Source: Leptodactylus fallax (taxonomy: Eukaryota; Chordata; Amphibia; Anura; Leptodactylidae). Taken from it: a stretch of DNA of 64,000 nucleotides. The number at the start of each line of letters is the position of its first letter. The first letter of the stretch is position 1. This document shows, one piece after another, positions 37,270 through 49,190 of this stretch. The stretch lies in the NCBI GenBank assembly GCA_947044405.1, contig CAMRHE010000206.1, forward strand, positions 1,798,001 to 1,862,000, given 5' to 3'. The notes below the pieces were generated by a model, which ran no database searches, was not told where the DNA came from, and saw only the letters and a program-made list of their open reading frames with translations. The position numbers and the translations under genes were made by a program.

Positions 37270-37339
37270 CTAAAACTGTGATATTGCGTTGAACTGATTT
37301 CATGATAAATTGTCATTAATCATATTGGAGATCAGTTAA

Positions 37340-37741
37340 AGGAAGTCTGTCAGCAGAAAAATCATTATCAGACTAATGTCAATAACTTGTAGAGCGGCTT
37401 CTACATTTTCTTATTCTGCATTGCAGCTCCATTTTCATGAAAACCAGAGCTTTATTCATATGCAAATTAGCTAAAAAGGACTTTAGGGGCGTGTCCTCTC
37501 CTGCCAGGGCTTCACTCTCCACTCTGGATAACTGCACCTAACTACAAAGTGGAAGATGTCACTCAAGCACATGGTCTGCAGTTAGGGGCGATTATCTACA
37601 GCAGAGAGTGAAGCCCCAGCAGATTTTAATGAAGAAGAAGCTTCAATGCAAAAAAAGAAAGGTATCTTTGGAAAGCATAGAAGCCGCTCTACAAGGTATT
37701 GACATTATTCTGATAAAGATTTTTCTGCTGACAGACTCCCT
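37340..37741. repeat. TTAA-flanked MITE inserted at the centre of a palindrome
   Basis: Flanked by TTAA at 37336-37339 and 37742-37745. It begins AGGAAGTCTGTCAGCAG and ends CTGCTGACAGACTCCCT. Inside, TTGTAGAGCGGCTTCTAC answers GTAGAAGCCGCTCTACAAG. The two flanks are themselves perfect complements over 20 nt (37316-37335 and 37746-37765), with weaker similarity continuing to about 37287 and 37798, so the target was the middle of an older palindromic repeat. Confidence 0.8.
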
Positions 37742-39087
37742 TTAACTGATCTCCAATATGATTAAGGATTCCAATTTCTCATAAAATCAGTTAAACACAT
37801 TTTTGTGTTGAACGGATTTTGCATTATAGTTCTATTAATATGATTTGTATCTGGTTTTCTTCTACATTTTACATTGGTGTCTTATAAATATACAGTAGTT
37901 GTTGCTTATCCAGTTCTCTCATATTATCTACAGTACTTCTAAATCAGACATAATCTGCACCTTAATTCACAACAACTAATTACCATACAATTGTAACTGG
38001 AGGTGAAATATTCCCGGGGGATCCAGCAGTGATTCTACGGCGTTCACGGGATAACTCATTTCCATAAACAATTTTCAGAATTTTAAATAAGCATAGTGTA
38101 GCTAATAACAATAATAGCGCCCCCTGCCCCTTCTATTAGGTAATGTGGGGTTCCACACTGCACTGGTGAGGGATGGCCTGTCAGTGGTAATGTCACAGAA
38201 GGGGCTTGTGCATTTGTAGCCAGAGAGGAAAATTAATGTTGTCTGCTTTGTCAGTCCATAATTCACTCCTGAATCCTTTACGTTGCACGGCAGCAGATAA
38301 ACCTGATGGATGTTTCGGCAGAGGGACCGAGGTCTATATGACACTAGAGGACTTTGTCTCCCCTGAGTTTAATTGCCAACGAAAATATGGCTACTGTCTC
38401 GGACTGGCTGTCCTGCTGCCATCTATCTTAGTTATACCGCAAATAATTGGAACAAGGTTGAAGGGCCGAGGCTCCAAATTATTTCATCTATGCAATGAGC
38501 ATACCAAAGCGGAGAACAGTAAAAAACACAAAAACCTTGTTTAATGGTAAGTTCTAAGGCTAGTGAGAACAAGTATGCCACACACCACTGACTTCTTCAA
38601 TAAAAGAAAACACCATAAGCAAGAAAAATATCATACACAAGAAGCAACAGCATCAACTGGGGAACCCATATGTCATATGTGCGGGCATCCCAAGATATAC
38701 AGGTAATTCAAAGATCGTGGGAAACCAAGTAGGTGTCAAATAATAGTAGTAGTCAAATGGGCTGGCTAGTATACCTTTATACGCTTGAAGCCTTCTTCCT
38801 TAATTTATATAACTTTCCATAAGTTGAGATAAGTTCCCGTGTTGTGCGTAAGTCTTAAGGTCCCTGGGTTTGCAATGTAACCTCATGTCTTGGTATCAGA
38901 AGTTGCCTACCTGCAAGACTGTTAAAACAAAGCTAGAACTGAAGTGGAAGAAGCAAAATTAATCTTTTCCAATACAAACCTACAATGATACACAGAGCAG
39001 TTTCTTGTTATAGGACATGTTTTTCTAGTTTTACAATATTGATGGACTACCTGAGGATAGGACATCAATATCAGTTCCGTCAAACAT

Positions 39088-39790
39088 TTGGCAGTCGCTT
39101 GGAGGAGAAAGTTCTGTCTATTTAGTGACAGTGGTGCAGGGAATGAAGCAAACTCTGTACCAATGGTACTAAGTCAGCCTTCCCTGACATTAACAGCTGA
39201 AGACCGGATGCAAAGAGCTGGACTCACAGTTGTAAGTACAGTAGAAACCATCTACACGAGACAATCCCTTTAGGCCAGCTGCACATGGACATTATCGGAC
39301 TTATTTCCCAAACTAATGTGGCAGCCATTTTAGTTCGGTTTCATGAAAAAAAAACAAAAACAAAGAATTTCGATTATTCGAATCGAACCCGACTCCGTAC
39401 AAGTCTTTTCGCCCACCTCTACTGCCAAAACATGGACCATATTTTCCATACTGAAAATGTCCATGTGCAGCTTGCTTTAAAGTGAACCAGTCAGGTGTTT
39501 TTTCACCATAAACTGACCCCACATGGTGTCCCTTTCTGCTGCAGCAATGTGAAGTTCTAAATGTTCTCCTGCAAATGTATGAACAAAATTGGCAACTGGG
39601 TGTCAATCTTCATTTTAACCAAATTGCTGGGTACAATCAACATTATTCTGCCTTTGACTGGTGGAGTTTTTTTCCTAAAAATAATCTGTCCAGCAGCTTG
39701 TATAGGAGGCAAAATGTTAAACCCCTCATATTCAATCGCTGATCTGGATTGTTAAAGGTCACATAACATCCCCATGATGAATCCTAGTGT
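39088..39790. other. Repeat-derived segment, borders unclear
   Basis: The stretch contains element ends such as CTTTAAAGTGAACCAGTCAGG at about 39474 and GTTAAAGGTCACATAAC at about 39751, which could be the two ends of one roughly 280-bp element, but I could not confirm mirrored arms. No exon is supported. Confidence 0.25.
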
Positions 39791-40387
39791 AAAAACTGTA
39801 AAATGGCGATAACCTTCAGCGCAGAGAAAATGCAGGATACAGGCAAGATCATTCATTCCGCATACCATCCTAGTATCCACACAATACATATAGATGCAAA
39901 TGTGATCTGCCTGTCATATAGCATGCTGTAACCTCACTGACAGATGCAGTGTTTTTCCTCCCTATTTCCATCCTATAGATATTCCTCCCATCTTCATCTA
40001 ACATGAAAACAAACAAAAAAAAAAAAAACGCAGAATTGGATTACGTCTGAAAGTACCTTCCCTGGTATAAAAAGAACATAAAGGAGTAAATTGAATCAAG
40101 CCCTGAATATATGAAACACAATAACGCATATTTTATTGAACAGTGAGCCAACTTCAGATGGATTACAATAGTAATACTCTACAATGAAAAAAAAGTCATA
40201 AACACAAGGCAGGTAAGTGTGAAGTACATGTCTCTGCTGGTAAACAAGTCACAGTCTCTAATAAAGAGACCAATTCTCCAATGGCGGCCAATAGGGAATT
40301 ATAGCCATTTGGACCAAGTCATTTCTGACTGTTAGGCCCCAGGAACACAGGTGAAAACGGGCAGGAAAATCTGGTCTATACATCGGA

Positions 40388-40490
40388 TGGCATCATAGTG
40401 ATCCCTGCCTCCCTGTGGCTCTATATGCAGTGTGGGACAGCAGAGTCACAGGGAGGCAGGGACTCCTAGCATTATAGATCACTATCATGC
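40388..40490. repeat. Long hairpin of about 100 bp
   Basis: GTGATCCCTGCCTCCCTGTG on the left faces CACAGGGAGGCAGGGACTCC on the right, and CATCATAGTGATC faces GATCACTATCATG further out. The loop holds GCTCTATATGCAGTGTGGG. Probably the core of a MITE whose outer ends have decayed. Confidence 0.55.
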
Positions 40491-40999
40491 AAAGAGCCTC
40501 CATTCCTGAAATAAGGGAAATATATGACCCCATATGCAAGAGGCCTAGCAGATATCCAAATGGTTGAAGTCAGGGTGATCCTACTACTAGAGGATCTCCA
40601 TATTATATTATATATTATATTTTAGCCATCACAATGAGACACCAATTCCCTATCATCCCTTCCAATAGGTCTGCAGGTTTGTTTCGAAAACCGTCTTGGA
40701 GCTAAACTGTTTCCATTGGTTTGATGAAGCTTCAACATGCATCGGAATTATTAATACTCCTATTAATAATTACTGCACATCTCTAGGTCCCCTGCGACAC
40801 AGTAGAAAGTAAAGTTCATTAACCTCTGTTTTCTATTGCCACACAGGGGAGAAGACTGTAGACTAGGCGAGTTTTATTTATTTTTTTTAAATAAAATGAT
40901 CAAAGAGGGCGTGTTTTTACATCAATGAAAACATTTCTTAAGTCTCTGTGTGTTTTTAATACTTTATACTATTACCTCATTAATAGCATCCATTATTAA

Positions 41000-41047
41000 A
41001 GGGGTTGTTCAGCCAAAAATTGTATTTTTTAAAATCGGACGGGGGAG

Positions 41048-41078
<31 letters not shown>

Positions 41079-41434
41079 TCATACTCACCTTTTCCCGGTG
41101 CTTCGGTGCCTCCAAACACGGTTCTGTCCTGCCTGTTGTTGTCTTCCGGTGGAAGTTCCCTGCTGCAATTGACCACTGAGGCCAATCAGGACGTTGCGGG
41201 TTCCTACCTGAGGCCTGTGGTCACATGACCGCTGAGGCCAAGCAGCAGCTTCAGAGGAAGGGATATGGGATGCCACAGCTGGCGAGGAGTTTCATTTCAA
41301 GAAGATACCGGAGCAGCAGGACTGGACCACACTGGGTGGACACCGGAGCACTGGGAACAGGTGAGTATGACTTTTTTTTTTTTCCACCTCCCCCAGTCTA
41401 TTTAAAAAAAAATTATTTTGCACAGACAACTTCT
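41000..41434. repeat. TTAA-flanked palindromic MITE, copy 2 of the 36919 family
   Basis: Flanked by TTAA at 40996-40999 and 41435-41438. The ends read AGGGGTTGTTCAGCCAAAAA and the degenerate complement TTTTGCACAGACAACTTCT. The arms include GGACGGGGGAGGTAAAAAAA against TTTTTTTCCACCTCCCCCAG, and CTCACCTTTTCCCGGTGC against GGGAACAGGTGAG. The interior contains TGACCACTGAGGCCAATCAGG and a mirrored copy. Confidence 0.75.
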
Positions 41435-42465
41435 TTAAAAAAGGCTTACTGTTAGCCAGTAAAAAGGCTAACACTAAACCCTATTAATAGTCTGGTACCC
41501 ACCTCCACCAGGACTACTGGGAAGAGCCAGCTACAATCAAGAACCAGTATAATCACTTCAGATGATCAGCCACAAACTATAATATTAGGCTGGCAAGAAC
41601 CAAAAACAAAAAACATGGCCCTGTCCACCCTGGCAGAGCTAGGATGTCGTTGCTCTATTATTAGCTAGCTTGTTATGAAACCACATTTCTTAACTAACCT
41701 CTATACCTTTTTGTTATTTTACTACATTCTCTGGATTTGAGCAGTTTTTTTGTAATTAACTCAGAAAACCCATTTATATACAGTCAGATGGCTGAGACTA
41801 GGCTGCATTACCAGGTAAAACCACAATCATGGGTATGTCACTGTGCTTGGATGAAGAATTATTGTTTATCAGGGGAGCCCTGAGGAATATGCAATCAACT
41901 GAAAATCCCTGAAAACTTATTGTGTCTGGGGACGCACCATGTGAACATGCTGCAAAATTTCAGTCATTAAAAAAGTCTGCAGTTTATTTGCAAGCTGCCA
42001 CAGCAAAAGCCACGCTAAGTCATGTGTTTTTTTTGCGGCAAATCACATGCAGATTTCTCTGCGGCCCCACTGCAGCTTTCAACTTTTCCATTGCATGTAC
42101 TTATTGTATCAGCACTCTCTGGTCAGTATCAGGGGAATTTTATATATAGGGCCATGGAGAAAGCTGAAGGAAAGCATAGTTACAGCTCTGTTACTTCCTA
42201 CAACTATATCTTATTTTATTCTCCTAAATTCTCATTATGCACAGCTTCATAAATATAGGCACTGACAAAGTGTCTACATACATTAGAATTACTGCGCTAT
42301 TCGTCAGCTGTTGTAAACCAAATGTTCTCTCTCACATTTTTCTTCTAAAGCCCAATACTATAGTACCTTGTTTCTCATCCTGTATATTCTTTGACGTGCA
42401 CTAATCTTCAGTCATGGTACTGCATTTTTGTGCTGCCAATCAAACCTATTCTATATATCTCTTAA

Positions 42466-43150
42466 AGGAACACTAAACACAAAAAAAAAAAAAAACACAT
42501 GAAAAATGTTCCAAAACTAACCTCCCTTCATGTCCTCCTTTCTTTTGGCCTTGTTCTGTCTTATATTACTATTAAATCTGAGAAACATATAAAGGAATCT
42601 TCTCTCTGTGTCCGTGAAGATGAGCCACGTCCCCCCTCCTCCTTCTCGCTGTTCTGTGTCTGGCTGTAAGACAACTGGCTGGAGCAGGAGCGTCCTTAAG
42701 GTAGGTTCACATAGAAGAGGAATTTAAGGTGGACTTCCCTCCGGCTTCCTTTCGAGAAGCCCCAGATGAATGGGGCTGGAGGCGTGAACTCTATGGCTTA
42801 ATCATGTGAGGAATCTGCGGCAAGATCAAGCAGGACACTTATTTTTTTCAGCATCCTGCTTCGATCTTTGCCTATCATTAAAAATAATGGGAGGTCGATT
42901 GAGGACAGAATTTGGCACTATTTTTGAGACGGAATCCAGCTTAATATTGGTGCCAAATTCCACCGTGTGAACATACCCCTGTGCTGTGTTAGACCATACC
43001 TCCTCTATTTAGTCCTCAGATAAAGATGGAGCAAATCAGCAGGAGATTAATCCCTGTTGCAGGATTATGCATAAAATGCTGCAAAGAAAGAGTGAGGCTA
43101 AGTATATTTCTTGTGTACTCTTATGATTCATTTCTGAGTTCAGTGTTCCT
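42466..43150. mobile_element. TTAA-flanked element with a nested MITE
   Basis: Flanked by TTAA at 42462-42465 and 43151-43154. It begins AGGAACACTAAACAC and ends GAGTTCAGTGTTCCT, complementary with minor changes. About 280 bp of its 685 bp (42697-42978) is a separate element with ends GTAGGTTCACATAG and GTGTGAACATACCC, related to the 18293 family and inserted later. The outer element's own interior carries CTCCTCCTTCTCGCTG and ACCTCCTCT pieces. Confidence 0.65.
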
Positions 43151-44085
43151 TTAACAATAGTTTTCATGCATAATGGGACTAATAGCCATAAAGGTCAGGA
43201 ATCCCCACAACATGATAATTGTCTTCTGAACGCCAGATAACCTTCCCATGAAATAGATGGGTATAATTATATCTGCCCCCTTCCATGAATGAGCATAGCC
43301 ACATGAACCTCATTGACTATGTAACATTATGTAATATCCTGAGAGCATTTCGACGCTTGCTGACTCTGCACATGTATTTCAATACATTTTTTTGTGATGC
43401 TCAATTGGCCTTAAACTGACAATTTTCCTTATTTGTATCCAACAAATGCAGGCCTTATTTCCATTTTCCTGAGGTTTGCTGAATTTATGCAGATCAGCCA
43501 CTTATGTCTCTGTGTTTGACTAATGCCGGCTTCATAATTACTTTGCAAACAATGAACAGCATAAAAAAAAAAAAACAGCAGCAAAAAAACAGCAACATCA
43601 ATTTACCTGGAGACGAGAGCATAAAAGAGATGGAGAGGGACCTCGCTGCCATGTAATGCATTAGTTTATGGTGTCACATGCTGAAAAGGCAGGGGAGCCG
43701 TGTACTGCAGCCTCTGCAGATTTCTACCGCTATAATGACATGTGACGGATGAAAGCTATTCCCATTGTGATGACATATGTCCAATGCCAGAGTGCAAACA
43801 CAGGAACTTAACACCTAGTTTATGATGTCAAGTGAGCACTTTGATGGGACGCCATTGTAACGCACGGCTGCTGATGACAGGTTATACAAGGCACTAAGTA
43901 CACAGATGGTCTGCTTTGTGCCAGAGTCACTGGACTATAAGGGGACGAGCGGTCTAATCTACCGTATACCACAGCTAATGCATAGGCAGCCAAGGTAAAG
44001 TGCACTGGCATCAGGAGACACAGACATGTAGTAGAAGAGGCAACCAGTAAGACTGGAGGGAATTTATTATGGCTATGTTTGTTCA

Positions 44086-44545
44086 CATTTGCGCTACACT
44101 CAACTGAAATGTCTGCCTGAAATTGGTGGACAAAAAAGTCCTGCACGCACAGCTTTTTCGTCCTCTGATTTCAGATAAAAAACACAGGACACTATAACGG
44201 GGTTCATCGGGTTCAATATGTAACCGCTATTTTAGCAGTCCATCTGTCCGTCATTCTGGTCCTTCGAGGGACCAAAACAGTCAAAGGTAATGTGAACTAC
44301 TGTAAAACTGGTGTTTCCTACACTTTTAATAAAGGCCCTAACTGGCGTAAGGCGTGTCTGAATAATCAGGAGGCTCCGGCCTCTTAATAAATTTGGCACA
44401 CGCCCATGCACCAGCATGGAAATCTGTACCAGTAAGGAACTGGCATAGATTTCCTGTATAATACATGTTCTGGCAGAGGTTTTAATAAATATGTTGGTCA
44501 AGACCAAAAAACTGGCGTAGATGGGTTGATAAATTCCCCATATTA
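44086..44545. repeat. Overlapping MITE fragments
   Basis: The left part (44110-44260) contains AAATTGGTGGACAAAAAAGT and CCTGCACGC, a diverged relative of the 18293 and 30253 family interior. The right part (44290-44540) contains repeated TTTTAATAAAGG, CTTAATAAATTTGGC and GTTGATAAATTCCCC, the hallmark of the AAATTTATTA-type repeat also seen at 16031 and 48840. No coding content. Confidence 0.45.
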
Positions 44546-45259
44546 TGTACCAACCAGCAAAAGGCATGACAGCCTATGACAATGCACATGACCTTATGTG
44601 CTCCATACAAAGTGGTAATCCCAAAATTCACACTATTTTCACAGATGACGCCGTGTTGCTGTTTTGGTGCCCTTGTCTTAGAGGACCCATTGAGAAGCAA
44701 TAACGTGGTTCCTTTTTGTAGGGAAGCATCACTATATATAGGCAACACCTGTTATATAGCCTGGCAATACAATCCTATCTTTAGTTGCTGCACAAGGTTC
44801 TGTTCACATTACGTCTGAACTCTGACTTACTGTATGTGACTGTATAGCCCTATAGTTGCAAATATCAGCCATTGTATCCAAAGTTTAAAAAAAAAAATAA
44901 AAATATAACAGTTTTCTGAGGACTTCATATTGATGGCCCCTTGTCAGGACCCCCACCAAACAGAACCCTAGCGGGGTCACAAAGCTCCAGCCTAGAGGGC
45001 AGACATCACCAATCCAATATGACTTATCCATTGTTTGGGAATGACACTCCCTGACAGTACCTGAATGTGTAGCCATTATTCCGCCAAGGAATGGCATCAA
45101 AAACAGGTCTAGCTCCTGTACCTGGTTACAAAGTAAAATTTACTTGTGGCCATCTTTGTGTGCGACTCTGATCATGAGGTGCCCCAAGACAAGAACGATG
45201 CTGCACTATGAGTACTAAAGGTGTATAAAAGGTTTGGTGAAGTTAGGAGAAGACCTTAC

Positions 45260-45334
45260 CTTATCTGTGTAGATGAAGAACAGGGTGACCACAATGAGCT
45301 CCAGTAAGAAGATGATCAACAGCAAGATAAAGAA
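45260..45334 (-). CDS. tspan4: tspan4 exon: third transmembrane segment
   Basis: The exon encodes 25 residues, FFILLLIIFLLELIVVTLFF then IYTDK. It is almost entirely the third membrane-spanning helix, with an acidic glutamate in its middle, a feature of this tetraspanin branch (human TSPAN4 has LLEA here as I recall). TDK begins the large extracellular loop. The acceptor has an exceptionally good pyrimidine tract ending CCCCTTTAG and the donor is GTAAGG; both ends are phase 0. It was found by translating around the splice signals. Confidence 0.95.
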
Positions 45335-46983
45335 CTAAAGGGGAAAAAAGACAAAAAAATAAGTTTTGGGTTTTTAATTTATTTATTTTTCTTAATAAAA
45401 ACCTATAACATGATTGAGACCTCTAAAAATGAAAGTGCATATGACATTTCACTTACTTCTGTGACCTTTCCTTTTAAACATGTCCTGAATATTTCAACAT
45501 GTATCGTGGCTTCTCAAATACTGTTCCTGGGTTATCCTCCGCTTCCAAAATCTCTTATCTGCTCAATCTAAAGCTGGGCATACATATTAGATGATTGTTG
45601 GCCAAGGCACCTGTTTCGGCAGGATCGGCTGAACATGTAAATATGTATAGGAGCCCTGATGGCTGCTGCCAGGGGCAATAAGGATTGGGCAGTTGGAATT
45701 TGACTGCCTGCTCCTATTGATATTGGGTAGACATGGTGCTGCTGGAGGAGTCTGTGGCTTCCTCCCCTCTCTCATTCAACTCATTCAATACACATGCAAA
45801 ATTTGGCCAAGCTGAGGCCAATGGGTATCATGAGAGATAGCAGCCAGCCGAATAATTATAAAAAAATCACCTATAAAGCAATTTCATATATAAATTTAAG
45901 AAAATTCATATTGGTTTTATAATATTGCTCTGTTTTTTTGCTTATTGACATAATGCTGAAAACCATACCCGGAGCTAAATAGTTTTAGACCGACCCTTCA
46001 CACAATGGTGGGGAGAATTCTGGCAACTCTGCACAATCTGTTCCTGGAAAGCAGGCAGGGGATTTTCTACACGATTATATTAGGTAAAAAAGCAATAAAG
46101 ACATAATATGTTCTCTCAGTACCCTTGTTCTCTTACTTCTTCCCTCTAGAAATTACATTTACACGATCCGAGGAGTTTCATTAAGGGAGGAAAGAAATCA
46201 GCAATGTGCTTCCTTAGTTCCAATAACTACTTGGAGGTGATTAGATGGCTGGAAGCGCACACGTACAAGATCCCACTGGTGAGGAGGGACTCTCTATAAA
46301 CTGCTCGCTAGGATATAAGAAAGAGGCCATTAAATGACCAAGACATTCTCTATTCTAACTGAGAAGACACGCTGTGCCATACAATACATGCCCCAGTGTT
46401 TATGCTGTCCGGCTTCACAGACCATAGAGGAAGACTATGGTGAGTGATAATGAGAATGTGTCGTAGGGCACTAACCACACTGTACTGTCCTCCCTGCATT
46501 TCCTAGCTCTACAGTAAAAGTTATAAGCGGTTTTACACTTTTCATAGAAATACTGGCAGGGATTTATCAATACTAGTGCTATGGAAAAGTGATACTGTTA
46601 GGTACTAGTGGGCGAGAGACAGGGAAACAGAGAAATTGGTTACATTGTTACCCTATTGATGTAAGTGATGGCAATCTCTGTATAATGCTGCAGAATATGT
46701 AAGGGCCTAAATGTATTGTTACAAAGATCGATGGACATTATGGAAGCACATTAAGTAACTAAAAAGAATGCCTGCAGCTGCGGTCACAAAGCTTCATGAT
46801 CTTGAGCTAGGAGATATTTGTGCTATAAACTTACTTATATTATACTGTAATATAATATAATATATAACCCATTAACAGGAAGGAATAGGACAAAAGGCCA
46901 TTTTACAGTAGTGTCAAGGGCGTAACTGAAGGTACATGATGCAAAAGCTCAGCTTGGGCCCCCCCAGCACAACTGCTCCTTAA

Positions 46984-47469
46984 AGGGAATCTGTCAGGTC
47001 AATCTGGGACACTAAACCACCCACAGGTCCTTATAGACCTGGGGTTTAGTGTTCCAAATCGCCCTGTTGTAATGAAATCCACAGGAACATTAAAAATAAA
47101 AAACCTTTATACTTACTTAGAAAAGGGTCCGATCGACGCTGTTTGGCGAGAAGGTCCGGCTTATTCACGAGATTCTTCGTTGGCACGCCTCCCGGCGCCC
47201 GTGCTGTTCTTCAGTGAAGCCAAAGATGGCCCCCCCCGGCTTCACTACGTAATTGTGAGGCATGCGCACTGAAGCTGAGGTGTACTCCTCTGGCTTCATT
47301 GAAGAACTGCGCAGGCGCGGGGAGTACAGCGGCAGGGTGAGCATAAAGGTTTTTTATTTTTAATGCGGACATGGATTGCGTTATAACAGGGTGATTTAGG
47401 ACATTAAACACATGATCAATATGGACCTGTGGGTGGTTTAGTGTCCCAAATTGCCCTGACAGATTCCCT
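46984..47469. repeat. TTAA-flanked MITE with long arms, about 486 bp
   Basis: Flanked by TTAA at 46980-46983 and 47470-47473. The arms are about 120 bp: AGGGAATCTGTCAGGTCAAT answers CTGACAGATTCCCT, ACTAAACCACCCACAGGTCC answers GGACCTGTGGGTGGTTTAGT, and TTAAAAATAAAAAACCTTTAT answers AAGGTTTTTTATTTTTAAT. The centre is GC-rich with GGCTTCACTACG and GGCTTCATTGAAGAAC. Arm identity looks high, so this is one of the younger MITEs here. Confidence 0.8.
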
Positions 47470-47852
47470 TTAAGACAGAGAGCCACTCCCATCTGTACAT
47501 TTTTGGCGGCATTTACATTTCCCTTTCTGGGCCCAGACACCATAAAGACTTGATCACAACATGTCAAGTTTCCCATCATTCCTATCCACTGTCAGTGCCC
47601 ATCACACAGTAATCGTCCACCCATTTGTGACACAACCTACCCCAAAGAATCCTTTCTTGACTATATGCTGCTGACCAACTGCTATTTTTGGCATTAAAGT
47701 TATCATTTTCTCCATTCCTACAGTAAAACTCTATGTATCATAAACCTTCTTCCCGTCTCACTTCATGGCACCAGAGGTCAGGGGTAAAACATTTTTAATG
47801 CACAGACTGACAGCTATCAAACAAAATTAGAAATGAAATCAAATAAGTTTAA

Positions 47853-48231
47853 AGGGGTTTCCAGGGTTCAGGTTTCATCACTAATCCTTTGGATAGGCCA
47901 TAAATATCTAATCAGTGGGGGCCAACAGCCAACCCCCGTGTTGATCAGCGCTTCTGGCGCCCATCCTATACACAATACAGAACCACAGACATAGAGCTCT
48001 GTCCCCTGTTTAGCGTCTGGACACAGTTACTCAGCTCCCTCTGACTTTAATGAGTGCTGATCTGTCGTGGCGGTGCCCAGCCACTATACAGAGGACAGAT
48101 CTTTTGGTTTCCGGTCCTGTATTATGTATAGAATGGGTGCTGGAAGCGGCTCCAGTGGATCAGTACAGAGGCCAACTGTTGGTCCTCCACCATGGATGGG
48201 ACATAAAAAAAACTTAACCCTGGACAGCTTC
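47853..48231. repeat. TTAA-flanked MITE, GGTTTCCAGGG family
   Basis: Flanked by TTAA at 47849-47852 and 48232-48235. It begins AGGGGTTTCCAGGGTTCAGG. The right end TTAACCCTGGACAGCTTCT is a decayed complement. CTTTGGATAGGCCATAAATA and GGGGCCAACAGCC recur in mirrored form at 48165-48210. A half copy with AGGATAGGCCATAAAAATC lies at 20831-20940. Confidence 0.7.
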
Positions 48232-48839
48232 TTAAATCAGTCTTAGTGTGTTGAGTGTGACATGTAGGCCCCCTTGGCTCATGGGCTTAGTCACAACTGT
48301 GACCCCAATTATGCCAGTGAATATGCACCCTCCAAGGCCAAGGCCTGGGTGTGACTGCACCTTCTGCACGCCCTTGTTTGGGTTATTTCATTTAATGCAG
48401 CATAAAACCAAGGAAATTTATAATATGCTTGGACTAGAAAAAATACACACAGTATAAAGGCTCAATCCAGATGCAGATTAAAATTTCCGCTGCAATTTTT
48501 GACACAATTGCATTGCTCATATTTCCACATGGATTTTTATTGCTACGACCACATTTATGTAAATCCATGGCAATTCTGCAGCAACTGGACTTGGCCTAAG
48601 GGTATGTTTACATGAAGTTATTGTCATGCTGAATTTGGTGCATATTCTGCTTTAAAATATACATGAAATCTGCATCCCACAGATATGTTATGCCACTGTT
48701 GGAGAAAAATCCATCTTGAATGACAATGGGGTTAATCTGCAGCATAAATCCAAGGGTCAACCATGGGGTACATGCACACATTGAGGGTTATAGGCTGATT
48801 TTTGTGTAGAATAATACAGTAGCATTAAAGTCAATGGGG

Positions 48840-49190
48840 AAGATTTATTAAAACGGTCTTAAAACAAAACTGTCTTAATTGCCCTTAACAACCAATAACA
48901 TTGCAGCTTTCATTTTTGAGGAGCAGAATGCAGAATGAAAGCTGCACTGTGATTGGTTGTTATGGGCAACTAAACCAGCTTTGCTTTTAGACACTTAATA
49001 AATCTAACACAATACATTTTTATAATTTCGTGTTCACAATGAAGGGGGGATTTATGAAACTGTTCTAAAGAAAAATGGTTTGTTGCCCATAGCAACCCAT
49101 CAGAGCACAAAATGAAAGCTGCCTTGCGAATGGTTGCTATTGGCAACAAAAAAGATTTTCTTTTACCCAGTTCCATAAATCTCCCTCGAT
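48840..49190. repeat. Two adjacent copies of an AGATTTATTA-type MITE
   Basis: The first copy (48840-48998) begins GAAGATTTATTAAAACGG and ends CACTTAATAAATCTAAC. The second (49044-49186) begins GGGGGATTTATGAAACTG and ends AGTTCCATAAATCTCCC. Both have a middle built on CAACCAATAACA or CAACCCATCAGAG with AATGAAAGCTGC. They lie in the same orientation about 45 bp apart. Confidence 0.6.

Larger units (their letters stand above)
16838..45259 (-). other. tspan4: tspan4 large intron (28.4 kb)
   Basis: The 5' splice site is GTAAGG after the TM3 exon and the 3' splice site is TGTCTTTTCAG. Its size comes mainly from repeats: palindromic MITEs, a Helitron-like element, two decayed Tc1 relics and minisatellites, listed separately. 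Stretches without an identifiable repeat include about 25990-26500, 29090-29600, 35190-36180 and 37830-38560; these show no supported exon. I found no second gene nested here. Confidence 0.7.
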
